64,000 bases of DNA from Microbulbifer variabilis ATCC 700307 (lineage in GTDB: Bacteria > Pseudomonadota > Gammaproteobacteria > Pseudomonadales > Cellvibrionaceae). Position numbers and translations under genes: made by a program. The notes below the pieces were generated by a model. The model saw nothing but the letters and a program-made list of their open reading frames with translations. It was not told the DNA's origin and did no database searches. Where the stretch lies: positions 62,001-126,000 of the forward strand of contig NZ_AQYJ01000029.1 in NCBI RefSeq assembly GCF_000380565.1, in the 5' to 3' direction. Shown piece after piece: positions 7,921-17,038 of the stretch (positions within the stretch are counted from its first letter, which is position 1; every line of letters begins with the position of its first letter).

Positions 7921-9244
7921 GGTGACATGAAGGTTGGTGTCTATATTCTTTGCTTCAATCTCGCTTCCCCCCTTGTTATCCGAGGATAGAAGTAAGGATG
8001 TAAAATAGGATTTGCGAAGGTAGTAATTTCAGTATCATTGTCACAGATAGCTGGAGAACTGCAAGAGAAAAATAGGGATCTTTGAAAAAATACTATCTCT
8101 ATTTACCCCTTCGCTATAATCCCCTAAATACCAAAGTTATCGCTGGTTAATTTCTGTGCAGCCCAGCGATTGATTGTAGTTGTTAGTATGGTTCTATGAG
8201 GTATCTCAGAGTAAATCAAGCCCCTTAAAAGCTACTTCTACTACAGGTTAGGGCACTAACGTGGAAAGTTAATTTGCATACTTATCCCTGGGAATTGAGA
8301 ATATCCATAGCAGTTGTGTTTCGAGAATCGGTAGAGAAGCAGTACAAATCTATTTTTTTAGGATAGTTTCTCAGTTACTTTGAGTAGCTCAGCAATTTTT
8401 TTGCTAATTGATGACAAGATATTTGACGTCAAGAAATCCGACGTGATGATCAAATCTCACCAGGTCGGTATTCCTTTTAATCTCTCCCTAAAATAATCAC
8501 TCAACTTAACGATGCTCTGCTCTAAACAAACTGATTTGCTCGATAATTAACCAGCGGGCTCCGGAAGTGAATGTGCATAAATTTGTGCCGTGACGAAAAG
8601 TGACGAGGCCTGGACTGTAAGTTCAATTACCGTGACTGCTATTTCTGAATAGTAACTTGATTAGCTTAAAATAAAATCATAGGGTTGTGTACTGATGGAT
8701 ATTTCGGGATAGTTGTCATGATCACTTTATAAATGTTAAGTTATCTATGAATTGGATAAGCGGCGTTTCAGTGGCGAAGTTATCCAAATGATCAATTAAA
8801 ATGGGTAAATTTGAAGTAATTGAATATAGTGGCAATATTTCAGTAAAAGCTTCTGATATTGTTTCAAATTGATTCGAAATCTTTCAGAGCTTGATAGAAA
8901 GTTACCGTAGCTTAGCTACGTTGTGGTGGGAGCCTTATTCGTACTACCGTTTTAGCTATTCCAGTAGCATTGGTTTAAGACTATCGAGGAAACTGGAACC
9001 AAGACCTGTGAGCTACTAGGAGAACCGGCCTGATGGTATGGCAATGTATATGATCCGCAAAATAATTCATTTAATTAGTGGATGTAGCTGGCTTTACGAT
9101 GCAAAGCCCTGTGGCCGAATAATTTTCATTGCACGAACTATTTATGACTTTACCTTTGTGTTATGGCTATCAAGATGACTAATCTATCACTTTTCAGTGA
9201 ATTATAACCCCCTCAGAATTTACCAAATACTTAAGGAGGTGTGA
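7921..9244. other. Gene-poor AT-rich stretch, no convincing gene
   Basis: No reading frame with coding character is seen over 1.3 kb; stops are frequent in all frames. Visible structure is limited to an inverted repeat of TTGGATAA/TTATCCAA at 8752-8759 and 8780-8787 and a 46-codon frame at 9038-9178 without homology that I recognise. The last bases (about 9234-9241) carry a strong ribosome-binding site for the next gene. The stretch looks like decayed or intergenic accessory DNA. Confidence 0.6.
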
Positions 9245-9670
9245 ATGAACATCGAAGTAACATCAACCCCACAAAAAGAAGATTTAAAATTTATTAGCGA
9301 GGGGATAAAGAAATATAATCAGAAGTATATTCCGGATGATGTTGTATTTGAAGAAGATACTAAATTTGCAGTGTTTGCTAAAAGTGAAAATGGAGAAATT
9401 CAAGGTGGCATCCGGGCAACAGGGTTCTGGAACTATTGCATTATCGAGTTACTTTGGTTGTCGGAGGATACCCGCGGTCTAGGTGTTGGTAGTGAATTGG
9501 TGGCTGCTGCTGAACAATATGCTCTTGAAAAGGGGTTTCAATATATTCGCACGGAAACATTAAGTTTCCAGGCTCGTCCTTTTTATGAAAAACTTGGCTT
9601 TAAAGTTTATGGTGAGTTGCCAGATTACCCCAAAGGACATACAACATACTGCCTAGTAAAAAAGTTGTAA
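9245..9670 (+). CDS. GNAT family N-acetyltransferase
   Basis: This 141-residue protein has the GNAT fold used to transfer an acetyl group from acetyl-CoA to an amine. The acetyl-CoA pyrophosphate loop is DTRGLGVGSEL (about 75-85), followed by the helix LVAAAEQYALEKGF and the C-terminal signature SFQARPFYEKLGFKVYGEL, typical of small-molecule or antibiotic-type GNATs. The start is fixed by a near-perfect Shine-Dalgarno AAGGAGGTG three bases before ATG 9245. It stands alone between non-coding stretches, has low GC, and its substrate is unknown; it looks like a mobile accessory gene. Confidence 0.85.
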   Translation: MNIEVTSTPQKEDLKFISEGIKKYNQKYIPDDVVFEEDTKFAVFAKSENGEIQGGIRATGFWNYCIIELLWLSEDTRGLGVGSELVAAAEQYALEKGFQYIRTETLSFQARPFYEKLGFKVYGELPDYPKGHTTYCLVKKL

Positions 9671-10150
9671 CAATGTGTTCTAGGGGCGCCCTATCAAGTA
9701 GCCCCAAAGGTCAATGCTAGGTGGTTGTTCATCTAAGGTTCATAGTTTAATAGAGAGAATATTAAACTTTGAATCGGAGGTTCAGCATGTACGAAGATTT
9801 AGCATTAAGAGCAACCATGACGGAGTTTCCTCAATCATTACGTACGAGATCGATATTAATTCCGGTTTGAAGGAAAGAGCTTAGCTTGACGGAGAGTGTT
9901 CTTAAGATTCCCTCAAAGCACTCAACTATGTTGCTAAGTATTAGTTGTGAAGCTTAGTAGGTTATGAATCAGGGTTTTGGCACATTATGTAATGGCAGTA
10001 ATTATCTAATTTTAAGTAATAGTGATGCTGTGGGGTGTATAGCATGGATTCCGTAAGAGCTTCTATCCTAGAAAGCCACTTGACAAATGGTTAAAGCTGG
10101 TTAAGGGCGCAAAACTCAGCCTGCTATTTTAGGTGTATTAGACAAAAAAT
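9671..10150. other. Non-coding stretch with a possible gene remnant
   Basis: A 27-codon frame at 9787-9870 starts with ATG behind a good ribosome-binding site (GGAGG at 9777-9781) and then ends abruptly, which suggests the front of a broken gene; its product is not recognisable. A GGGGC/GCCCC hairpin just after the GNAT stop (about 9684-9705) could be a weak terminator but lacks a T run. Nothing else is seen. Confidence 0.4.
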
Positions 10151-10603
10151 ATGAAACAGTTTTCAGAATTGACGATTAAGATTTTGGCGGCATATCTGGT
10201 TCTAAGTAATTTAGGAAATGCCCTACCGTTTATCATTGCACCTGCATCTTGGGGTATCAGTGGGCCAATACCCATTGCTCCCGTTCTTGGATCGATAGTA
10301 GTGCCAGCTGTTATTGGCATAATTCTCTGGGTCCTGGCCCCTAAAATAGCGCCTAAAATCATTAGATCAAGCGATGGAGATGCCTCTATTTCTGAGAAAG
10401 GACTGGTGGCGGCTGGCACTTTTCTTTTAGGAATCTACTGGGCTTTAAAGTCTGTGGGAGTTATTGTTGGCCAGCTTTTTACTCAGGGAACTATCAATTA
10501 CGGTTATGTCACTGTTTTGCTAATTTCACTCGCAATGATTTTTGGTGGTAGGTTTGTTACTACCATGTACCATCGATTACGCACAGTAGGTACGGGTGTA
10601 TAG
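10151..10603 (+). CDS. Hypothetical four-helix membrane protein
   Basis: I do not recognise the family. The 150-residue product has about four membrane segments (residues 8-30, 40-62, 83-105, 113-135) joined by short loops, with a charged stretch APKIAPKIIRSSDGDASISEK between helices 2 and 3 and a basic C-terminus. The hydrophobic pattern is regular enough to be a real inner-membrane protein. It starts at ATG 10151 without a strong ribosome-binding site and sits alone in the accessory region. Confidence 0.6.
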   Translation: MKQFSELTIKILAAYLVLSNLGNALPFIIAPASWGISGPIPIAPVLGSIVVPAVIGIILWVLAPKIAPKIIRSSDGDASISEKGLVAAGTFLLGIYWALKSVGVIVGQLFTQGTINYGYVTVLLISLAMIFGGRFVTTMYHRLRTVGTGV

Positions 10604-10713
10604 CCAGGTATAGTACTTGGTTATCCACCTTTTTACTGGTTGCTTTATGCACATTTCTGGACTAGATATATAGCATTGTCCTCTGATGAGAACGGCAATA
10701 AAAGAGAGTTGAT

Positions 10714-11019
10714 ATGAAGAAGATTGTTTGTTTTATTTCTTTGTTAATATTTGCTAACAACGCCTTTGCATTGAGATGCGGCAACGAGTTGATATCGGTA
10801 GGAGACATTAAGTATAAGGTGTTGAGCGCTTGCGGCCAGCCCGTAAGTGAAGAGGTTATTGGGTATATTGATCGGGAAGATGCTGCGGGGAACAGGGTTC
10901 GGGTAATGAAGATTGAGGAGTGGATCATTCAAGTTACTAATTATGGAAAAACTAATTACTACAGTTTGGTTTTTGAAGGGAATAAGCTTTTTAAGATAAA
11001 TGCTGTTGACCAAAATTAA
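10714..11019 (+). CDS. DUF2845 periplasmic protein
   Basis: This is a 101-residue exported protein with a clear signal peptide (KKIVCFISLLIFANNAFA, cleavage after about residue 19) followed by the DUF2845 opening LRCGNELISVGDIKYKVLSACGQP, including two cysteines likely to form a disulfide. Function of the family is unknown. GAGAG lies a few bases before ATG 10714. It is isolated, AT-rich, and has no operon partner. Confidence 0.8.
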   Translation: MKKIVCFISLLIFANNAFALRCGNELISVGDIKYKVLSACGQPVSEEVIGYIDREDAAGNRVRVMKIEEWIIQVTNYGKTNYYSLVFEGNKLFKINAVDQN

Positions 11020-11315
11020 TTGTGTCGTGTTTTGAACTTCCTATGCTTCACAAGCTGTTGGTCAAGGGCTGGCACTACATGTTAGCCTCATCGCTATCTT
11101 ATATGATTTTCAGGTAAGCAAGTAATTGTTTGGTGTGACTGGTATATACATACCTTTAGTCTATAGATATGGAATTAGCATTTTATAATAGACTGTTTGG
11201 TGAAATCAAAAACTCTGAGTTAACAGTTTTTTTATCTACCTGGAAACATGATTGTTGCCCAAAACTTAGTGTATATCTGAAATATACCGTCAAATATATT
11301 GGTTTAGGATGAGAT

Positions 11316-11903
11316 ATGAATGTGAACTACAGGCTTGGAAAAAAGGATGATTGTCGCCGTATTGCAGAGCTAGACTATATTGCATCTGACGGAGCTGTAG
11401 AGTATCTATTTCATGATTTGATACCTAATGTGACAGCTATTGAAGTGCTTTCCAATGGTTTGGAGCAAGATATTTATCCACATACTTTCCGTAGTTGTAT
11501 TGTTGCTGAGTCTAATCAGGAAATTGTCGGGGTAGCTTTGTCTTATCCTGCAAAGTTCCACTGTATAACAAAAGAGTTGGTGAATTTTCTTCCCCCGGAT
11601 CGTTTAAATAGGTTTCGAGAATTTTATTCCAGCAGGATTGAAGGGAGTTATTTTCTAGATGCTATGTGTGTTGATGAGGCATATCAGCAGAGAGGGATTG
11701 GAAAATCATTGCTGGAGCAGACGAAAGAAAAAGCAAAAAATGAAGGCTACAGTGAGCTAAGTCTTATCGTATTTTCTGACAATACCATAGCCATTAAGCT
11801 ATACGAAGAGCAAGGATTCAAAAGCATTAAGAATGTTAAATTGGAATCACATCCACTTATTCCACATGTTGGTGGGTGTAAACTGATGAAATGCTCGTTG
11901 TAA
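11316..11903 (+). CDS. GNAT family N-acetyltransferase
   Basis: This 195-residue GNAT contains the catalytic core FLDAMCVDEAYQQRGIGKSLLEQ with the acetyl-CoA loop Q-x-x-G-I-G-K at about 125-130, and the C-terminal motif SDNTIAIKLYEEQGFKSI. The central insertion (FHCITKELVNFLPPDRLNRF) is characteristic of a subgroup annotated only as GNAT. AGGAT precedes ATG 11316. It is a stand-alone accessory gene; its acceptor substrate cannot be predicted. Confidence 0.85.
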   Translation: MNVNYRLGKKDDCRRIAELDYIASDGAVEYLFHDLIPNVTAIEVLSNGLEQDIYPHTFRSCIVAESNQEIVGVALSYPAKFHCITKELVNFLPPDRLNRFREFYSSRIEGSYFLDAMCVDEAYQQRGIGKSLLEQTKEKAKNEGYSELSLIVFSDNTIAIKLYEEQGFKSIKNVKLESHPLIPHVGGCKLMKCSL

Positions 11904-13278
11904 GGAGTTTATGTTGTAAACAGATTAAACAATGGTTTATTTTAGTATATTGCCTAATGAGGCAGCAGGTTAAATTTTCAGTAATCCTGATGTTTAGTGA
12001 TATGCGCTTGCGATAGCGGAAAAATCATAAGATGCATATAAATGATTTCATTCCAATATGGAGCCTTCTAACTTACTGATATTCACAAAATGTAAGCCCG
12101 TCAAGAGCTGGCGCAATCTGGGGCAGCCTTGAGTGCTAACCGGGCTAAACAGGATCTCTCTAGTACTAGTCCGCACAGATTACCTAAGACTTTCTTGGGT
12201 TATTCTTGTTGGTGACATTGCTTGCCGTGGGTGTTTGGCTGAACGCTTATTTCTCTATTTAAAAGTGTATCAAAATTCAGTAGGAAAGACTGATAACTTC
12301 TTATTAAGTCTAGATTTACAGCTATGACAAATTACAAGAAACATTTGCAAGTTCGAGCTGTCAATTGGAAGTCATTTGATTAGTGGCTTGAGTTATCTGC
12401 ATGAATTATAACTTCATGATGTCATCACGAAAAATCTTAATTTTTCTTTTTTTAATTTTCACGCGAGATTAATCCTGGCTGTAAGTTGATGTATTTTTGC
12501 GTGCTTGGCTAAAATGTGTTGATCGGTTAGGCTTTCTCGAAATTGTTAGGTTCACTTCGGTGGTTTCTTAGGCGAGATACCTGGGCTAGCTCTTAGTGGC
12601 AACCAGTTAGTAAAAATGTAACAAATGATTGCATCACAATATGGCCGCTGCATAGTTTTCACTTGATTCTCATCAAGTTATGTTACTAGTGGGGAGTGTC
12701 AGGCGGTAGGATGTAAGATTAATAATATATTTTTAAGGGCTTCGTGATTCTAGTTAATAAGTTAACACTATTCTTTCTTATATTTCGGTTTGCAACTTGG
12801 TTACAGAAATAGGCTGTATTTCAGTAGAATTTATTTGGCTGGAGTTCCTGAGGTGAATTTTCCAGTCACAACAGTTTTATAGTTGTAAGGTTTGACCATT
12901 ATATACCAAGTGTCAGAGTCAATATGGATATTCTCTATACAGGAGGGGGTTCACTGACCCCGCAACGTAGAGCAGATTAATCAAAAAACTATTGAAATCA
13001 AATGGATAATTTTTAAGTTTTTGGAGCATAGGTGGCGGAGACTAAATTTTTTTGGTGCAAGTTGGTATGTTGATTGTAAAGCTTCAGCAAATGAACATTT
13101 CAACAGCATTAATCTTCAGTTTGGGTTTTCCGAGTGTGAACGTTGTGGTTACTTCTGGTTTAAAAAAGGGGGCAAGAGTATAGGGAGTTTAACGAATCTT
13201 TAAAGTGTGTATGTCTGATTTTAATAATACGTGTTTGGTTGCCTAAAGGGGACTTTCAAACACGCTAATCAAGTAAAA
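11904..13278. other. Long gene-poor stretch upstream of the haloperoxidase-like gene
   Basis: Over 1.3 kb no frame shows convincing coding character. A 60-codon frame at 13021-13203 (ending in CERCGYFWFKKGG) and a 64-codon frame at 12133-12327 match nothing I know. A GGGGT..ACCCC stem-loop lies at about 12946-12961 inside an otherwise AT-rich leader. I looked for integron attC-like cores and found none that pair convincingly. Confidence 0.5.
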
Positions 13279-14790
13279 ATGGATAGATCGATGCTTAAAA
13301 ATAAGATTTATAAAAAGGCTTTAAAAGGGATTGTCGGGGTATTATTTATTTCTGTGAGCTGGCAGGCACAGGCGTTAACCTGCCCGCAACTGGAAGACGT
13401 TCAATTGCCACCCAAGTGTAACTCTACAGATCTGGAAAGCTGCAACGTCGCAGTGCAGAATATTATTCCTGCAGCGGCGTGTGCAATTTTTGAAGTGTCT
13501 CCCGCTGCTAATGACGCGACTTTAGTGCTCCGTTTTACGACGCTAATTACCAACTCTTGGTTTGATGCCACAGCCCCTTATCATCCGACTGCCAAAGGAG
13601 TTTACTCAGATATTGCTCGGATGGCTGAGCCGACAGATAACAGTGAGTTAAATATTGCACTTTCCTATGCGTCTCATAAGGTATTGAGTGGGTTGTTCCC
13701 ACACTTGGTATCTGAATGGGATAATCTGTTACTTGAGTTAGGGTTGGATCCTGATAACTTTTCAGAAGATACTACTACCCCGATTGGTATAGGGAACTAT
13801 GCCGGTAGAAAAGTATTGGAAGGGCGTGTTAATGACGGTATGAATCAGCTGGGTAATGAGGGTAATCAGTTGTATCACCGCTTACCTTATGCCGATTATA
13901 CCAATTTCAAACCAGCTAACACTGCCTATAAATTACGTTTTCCTTCGAAGTGGCAGCCAGCAGTTTTAATGGAGCGCCCTGGCGTATATCGGGTTCAACA
14001 ATTTGTCACGCCCCAGATAGCGCTGACGACGCCATACAGTTATGAGTCTCCGGATGAATTCACTTCGCCGGTACCTCTAAAATCGAAAATATGGAACTAT
14101 CCAAGTTACGTGGCGCAAGTAAATGATGTTTTGACTACGTCAGCTAACTTAACTGATGAGCAGAAAATGAAGGCAGAGCTGTTTGATATGAAGATCTTCA
14201 GCTTAGGCTTTGCTGCTGTGTTTGCATCGGAGGCTCAGGGTTTATCGCTGATGGATTTCATTCATTACGATTTCCTGACTAATATGGCTGCCTTTGATAC
14301 TGCTATTGCGATTTGGAAGGAGAAGCGTCGTCACAATTCCGTACGCCCCTTCTCCGCAGTTCGGTATATTTATAAAGACGAGCCTGTTACTGCCTGGGGA
14401 GGAGTGGGAAAAGGAACGGTAAATGATTTGCCTGCTAGTCAGTGGACCAGCTATTTGCCTGTTGCTGATCACCCAGAGTATCCGTCTGCTTCTGCCAGCT
14501 TTTGTGCCGCGCATGCTGAAACAAGCCGCCTCTTTTTACCCCAAGGTGATACATTGGGCTATACCGTGCCAGCGTTTGCAGGAAGCTCGCAGATTGAGCC
14601 AGGCATAACACCACAAACCGATTTGTCTTTGCACTTCCCAACCTGGACTTCATTTGAAGAAGACTGTGGTAATAGTCGTGTTTGGGGAGGTGTGCACTTT
14701 GAGCCCTCAGTTCCGGCGGGCCAGGCGATAGGTCACCAGGTTGCAAACCGTGCTTATCAATTTTATCTTTCTAAAGTGGCGGGTGAATAA
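13279..14790 (+). CDS. Exported vanadium-dependent haloperoxidase-like (PAP2 superfamily) protein
   Basis: The 503-residue product (ATG 13279; a GTG at 13231 is possible) carries a signal peptide ending near SWQAQA and an all-helical PAP2/haloperoxidase domain. Vanadate-binding motifs are present: KxxxxxxRP with Lys349 and Arg356 (KRRHNSVRP) and SRxxxxxH with Arg467 and His473 (SRVWGGVH). The middle motif, PSGH in true haloperoxidases, reads YPSASASF (Ser403-Ala404-Ser405), so the acid-base histidine is missing. It may therefore be a phosphatase-like or altered oxidase rather than a classical haloperoxidase. It stands alone and is richer in GC than the flanking DNA. Confidence 0.75.
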   Translation: MDRSMLKNKIYKKALKGIVGVLFISVSWQAQALTCPQLEDVQLPPKCNSTDLESCNVAVQNIIPAAACAIFEVSPAANDATLVLRFTTLITNSWFDATAPYHPTAKGVYSDIARMAEPTDNSELNIALSYASHKVLSGLFPHLVSEWDNLLLELGLDPDNFSEDTTTPIGIGNYAGRKVLEGRVNDGMNQLGNEGNQLYHRLPYADYTNFKPANTAYKLRFPSKWQPAVLMERPGVYRVQQFVTPQIALTTPYSYESPDEFTSPVPLKSKIWNYPSYVAQVNDVLTTSANLTDEQKMKAELFDMKIFSLGFAAVFASEAQGLSLMDFIHYDFLTNMAAFDTAIAIWKEKRRHNSVRPFSAVRYIYKDEPVTAWGGVGKGTVNDLPASQWTSYLPVADHPEYPSASASFCAAHAETSRLFLPQGDTLGYTVPAFAGSSQIEPGITPQTDLSLHFPTWTSFEEDCGNSRVWGGVHFEPSVPAGQAIGHQVANRAYQFYLSKVAGE

Positions 14791-14825
14791 CAGGTAGAAG
14801 TTGGGATGGAGGATATATTTATCAA

Positions 14826-15074
14826 TCAATATGATAAATGTTTACACCCTCCATTCCATTTTAGTTGTAAGGGTAGCGTAAAAAAAATCTGGCTTGTTAT
14901 TCTATTAGGTACATGAAACATTACATTTGGAAAATGAACAATTGCTCTGTTGGGGTAAGCAGCATGGATACTTCGGCTGATTTCTATAGCTATCTTTTCA
15001 AATGAGATTCTCGTTACGAATAGAGCTGCTTCAAGACTGGCAATTTGCCGCAGAATACAACCGGTGAGGGCCAT
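14826..15074 (-). CDS. Possible 82-residue ORF directly downstream of csrA
   Basis: An ATG five bases after the csrA stop opens an 82-codon frame (MALTGCILRQIASLEA...). The sequence has amphipathic helices but no recognised family, and only a weak GAG upstream. Its position suggests translational coupling to csrA. It could equally be a chance frame; it is listed because it fills the space to the haloperoxidase-like gene. Confidence 0.3.
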   Translation of the reverse strand: MALTGCILRQIASLEAALFVTRISFEKIAIEISRSIHAAYPNRAIVHFPNVMFHVPNRITSQIFFTLPLQLKWNGGCKHLSY

Positions 15075-15078
15075 ATTC

Positions 15079-15267
15079 TCAACGGTTTCTATTGCTTGCC
15101 TCCTGTTTCTTTTGGATACGGATATAAACTTCTTCTCGGTGAACAGATAAGGATTTAGGGGCATGTATTCCTATCTTTACCTGATTACCGTTAACCTCCA
15201 ATACGGTGAGAGAGACATTCGCCCCAATTCTTAGGTTTTCGCCAGTCCGGCGTTTCAAGATCAACAT
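15079..15267 (-). CDS. csrA: CsrA, carbon storage regulator
   Basis: CsrA/RsmA is a small dimeric RNA-binding protein that controls translation of many mRNAs by binding GGA motifs in leaders. The 62-residue sequence is canonical: [21 protein letters not shown]-like strand, [20 protein letters not shown], with the RNA-contacting Arg44-region (HREE) intact, and a short charged tail. Many gammaproteobacteria carry more than one csrA; this copy lies away from the usual alaS/lysC neighbourhood and within the accessory stretch, so it may be a secondary copy. Identity is certain, role in this organism is inferred. Confidence 0.93.
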   Translation of the reverse strand: MLILKRRTGENLRIGANVSLTVLEVNGNQVKIGIHAPKSLSVHREEVYIRIQKKQEASNRNR

Positions 15268-15937
15268 TTTTATTTCCTGTTAATACTTAATTCATGGGTG
15301 GGCGCTTTTGGGTGAAAAGCTTAGAAGTCGACATTTGGAGGGCTTAAGGGGTGGGGCGCGGGAGCGGTGGGCACAAAATAGGAAAAGGCGGACGCTAGGC
15401 TCCCGGAGCTTGGGAAGTCGCTCCAAGCTGCTGAATATTCTCGACTTTATTGAAGACGAGCGGGTTTCTAGCGTACTATGCATATAGCCAACTTGATACT
15501 TTCTCTATCAATTTGGTTAGCTGGCCCCTGGTGTTGGTAGCACCTTGGGTCAGCGCCTTTTCTCTATTCTTAGGTCACGCTACCGCTCTCCTATTGAAGG
15601 GTGGATCATTGTGAAAGTTTTAGGCTCCTTTAAGGTATGAGCCTTACACAGCTTGCTTGATAACCAGCCGCAATACTGATAAATATCTATTGATTTTACG
15701 CGGCTTTGACACAGATAAAAACCAAATAAAATCCAATAAGATTATTCGTGCGCCTAAATTTTTACAGGCACTATTATTTTTTCGGATTTTTAGGTGGTTA
15801 AAGGAATCTCATGTTTTCACAAGTTAAGCATATTTGTAGTATCTGACTTAACCGGTTCCGTGGCTCACCTTACTGATTTCGAGGCTCTTTTTTGTGTGGG
15901 ATTTTGGGTGGCGGTTGATAGGGCTTCTTTGTAAGTG
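15268..15937. other. Intergenic stretch between csrA and a GNAT gene
   Basis: About 670 bases with no credible gene. The csrA leader and promoter must lie in the first part. A minus-strand 63-codon frame (15292-15483) is rich in Ser, Arg and Pro and looks like a chance frame over a GC-rich patch. Nothing else was recognised. Confidence 0.5.
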
Positions 15938-16405
15938 TTAGTTGATTTTGGCTTCCTTTGTACTAAGGGACCAGGTTTGCCATTGCTGTTCTACAGATGC
16001 GCCCAGCTGCTTATAGAAATCTTGCGCATTGATATTCGAGCAAAGTACTTCCCACTTTATTTTTGTACTACCTTGCTTGCGGGCTTCATAGATCAGTTGT
16101 TGCATTAAAGATTTGCCTATTCCTTTTCGACGGTATTTCATACTGTCATTTACATATAGTTCCTTAATCCAGAACCAGGGAGTTAAGTCATAAGTAAATG
16201 GCAGGGGGTAAAAGGCCAAGTAGCCAACAATTACTCCATTATCTTCAGCGACTAGACACTTGAAATCTGCTTGCTCGAATAGCCGGCTTTTCAGTTCACG
16301 CTCGTTGACTTTGAACTCAGTTAGGTAACCTTCAAATTTGGCGAGGGCACGCATCATTTTTAATAATTGGGCACCATCGCAAGGCATTGCGTAACGTATT
16401 TGCAT
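15938..16405 (-). CDS. GNAT family N-acetyltransferase
   Basis: This 155-residue GNAT resembles the spermidine/diamine-acetyltransferase-like branch: RYAMPCDGAQLLKMMRALAKFE at the start, WFWIKELYVNDSMKYRRKGIGKSL with the acetyl-CoA loop at 92-99, and NINAQDFYKQLGA at the end. Diamine acetyltransferases share this plan, but the substrate is not certain. It lies downstream of the rhodanese gene on the same strand, separated by about 100 bases containing the GGGCGCAG/CTGCGCCC hairpin at 16452-16469, so it is probably a separate transcript. Confidence 0.85.
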   Translation of the reverse strand: MQIRYAMPCDGAQLLKMMRALAKFEGYLTEFKVNERELKSRLFEQADFKCLVAEDNGVIVGYLAFYPLPFTYDLTPWFWIKELYVNDSMKYRRKGIGKSLMQQLIYEARKQGSTKIKWEVLCSNINAQDFYKQLGASVEQQWQTWSLSTKEAKIN

Positions 16406-16451
16406 TGGTCTCTTTTTTCTTTATTGGAATTCAGCTTGGGGAGACGATTTT

Positions 16452-16469
16452 GGGCGCAGTCCTGCGCCC
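16452..16469. repeat. 8-bp perfect hairpin between rhodanese and GNAT genes
   Basis: GGGCGCAG and CTGCGCCC face each other across two bases. It follows the rhodanese stop on the minus strand. There is no T run, so it is a poor intrinsic terminator; it might be a processing or Rho-linked end. Confidence 0.35.
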
Positions 16470-16507
16470 CCTTGATTTCTGAATTGGTGAGACAAGATCC
16501 AACTTGC

Positions 16508-16924
16508 TTACTCGGCGTTGGTAGTTTCGCTATCTTTAATAAGATGAAATCCTTCATCTATCCAACCAGTAACACCACCAATCATCTTTTTTACCGGGCG
16601 ACCCAACTTGGCAAGCTTGATAGCGGCTTTCTCTGTGGCATTGCAGTGGGGGCCTGCACAGTAGATAACAAACAGTGTGCTGGCTGGATAGTTGGATAAA
16701 GATTTTTCATTGATACGTTGGTGGGGCAGGGAGTGAGCGTCCTGGATGTGGCCTTGCCGGAATGATTCTTCGCCACGGACATCCAGCAGAACAAAATCCC
16801 GTCGCCCATTGGTAATGGCATGGTGGACATCCCAGCAGTCGGTCTCGTAGGCCAGCAATTCCTGAAAATGAAGCAGGGCTTGTTGGCTGCTGGCTGGGGC
16901 GAAGCGGCTTACAGCTGAGCTCAT
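16508..16924 (-). CDS. Rhodanese-like domain protein
   Basis: This 138-residue single rhodanese domain carries sulfur on an active-site cysteine. FVLLDVRGEESFRQGHI (44-60) is the substrate-side motif and VIYCAGPHCNATEKA holds the active loop with Cys89; GGVTGWIDEGF closes the domain. The start at 16924 is chosen because AAGGAG sits seven bases before the ATG, whereas the open frame extends further upstream without support. It is divergent from an FtrA-type AraC regulator, a pairing seen in many proteobacteria, so the regulator probably controls it. Confidence 0.87.
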   Translation of the reverse strand: MSSAVSRFAPASSQQALLHFQELLAYETDCWDVHHAITNGRRDFVLLDVRGEESFRQGHIQDAHSLPHQRINEKSLSNYPASTLFVIYCAGPHCNATEKAAIKLAKLGRPVKKMIGGVTGWIDEGFHLIKDSETTNAE

Positions 16925-17038
16925 AAGTATCTCCTTGGTTCTTACTCTCATAAAAGCTTGTGCATAGTTTGTTCCTTGGCTGACAATTAGGCGATTGGCT
17001 TGAACGCCAAATAGCGTTAAGTTTGAGCCAAGCGTTGA
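16925..17038. promoter_or_regulatory. Divergent promoter/operator region, rhodanese and FtrA-type regulator
   Basis: The 114-bp space between two divergent genes must hold both promoters. An imperfect inverted repeat GGCTTGAACGC ... GCGTTAAGTTTGAGCC (about 16997-17029) sits at its regulator-proximal side and is a candidate binding site for the AraC-type protein. No hexamers are good enough to name with confidence. Confidence 0.35.

Noticed and set aside
8890..9060. Possible transposase remnant with residues resembling ...LWWEPYSYY
   Set aside because: No frame continues for long and no transposase motif or terminal repeats could be identified.
9038..9178. 46-codon frame with a weak AGGAGA upstream
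   Set aside because: The spacing to the start is too long and there is no recognisable family or composition.
12133..12327. 64-codon frame
   Set aside because: Alternative start, no ribosome-binding site and no coding pattern.
9684..13000. Integron-like gene cassettes with attC sites between isolated small genes
   Set aside because: The genes and spacing are reminiscent, but no paired core sites (RYYYAAC/GTTRRRY) with a foldable stem were found, and no integrase is present.
13021..13203. 60-codon frame ending in CERCGYFWFKKGG
   Set aside because: It starts with TTG, lacks a ribosome-binding site and matches no known zinc-finger arrangement.
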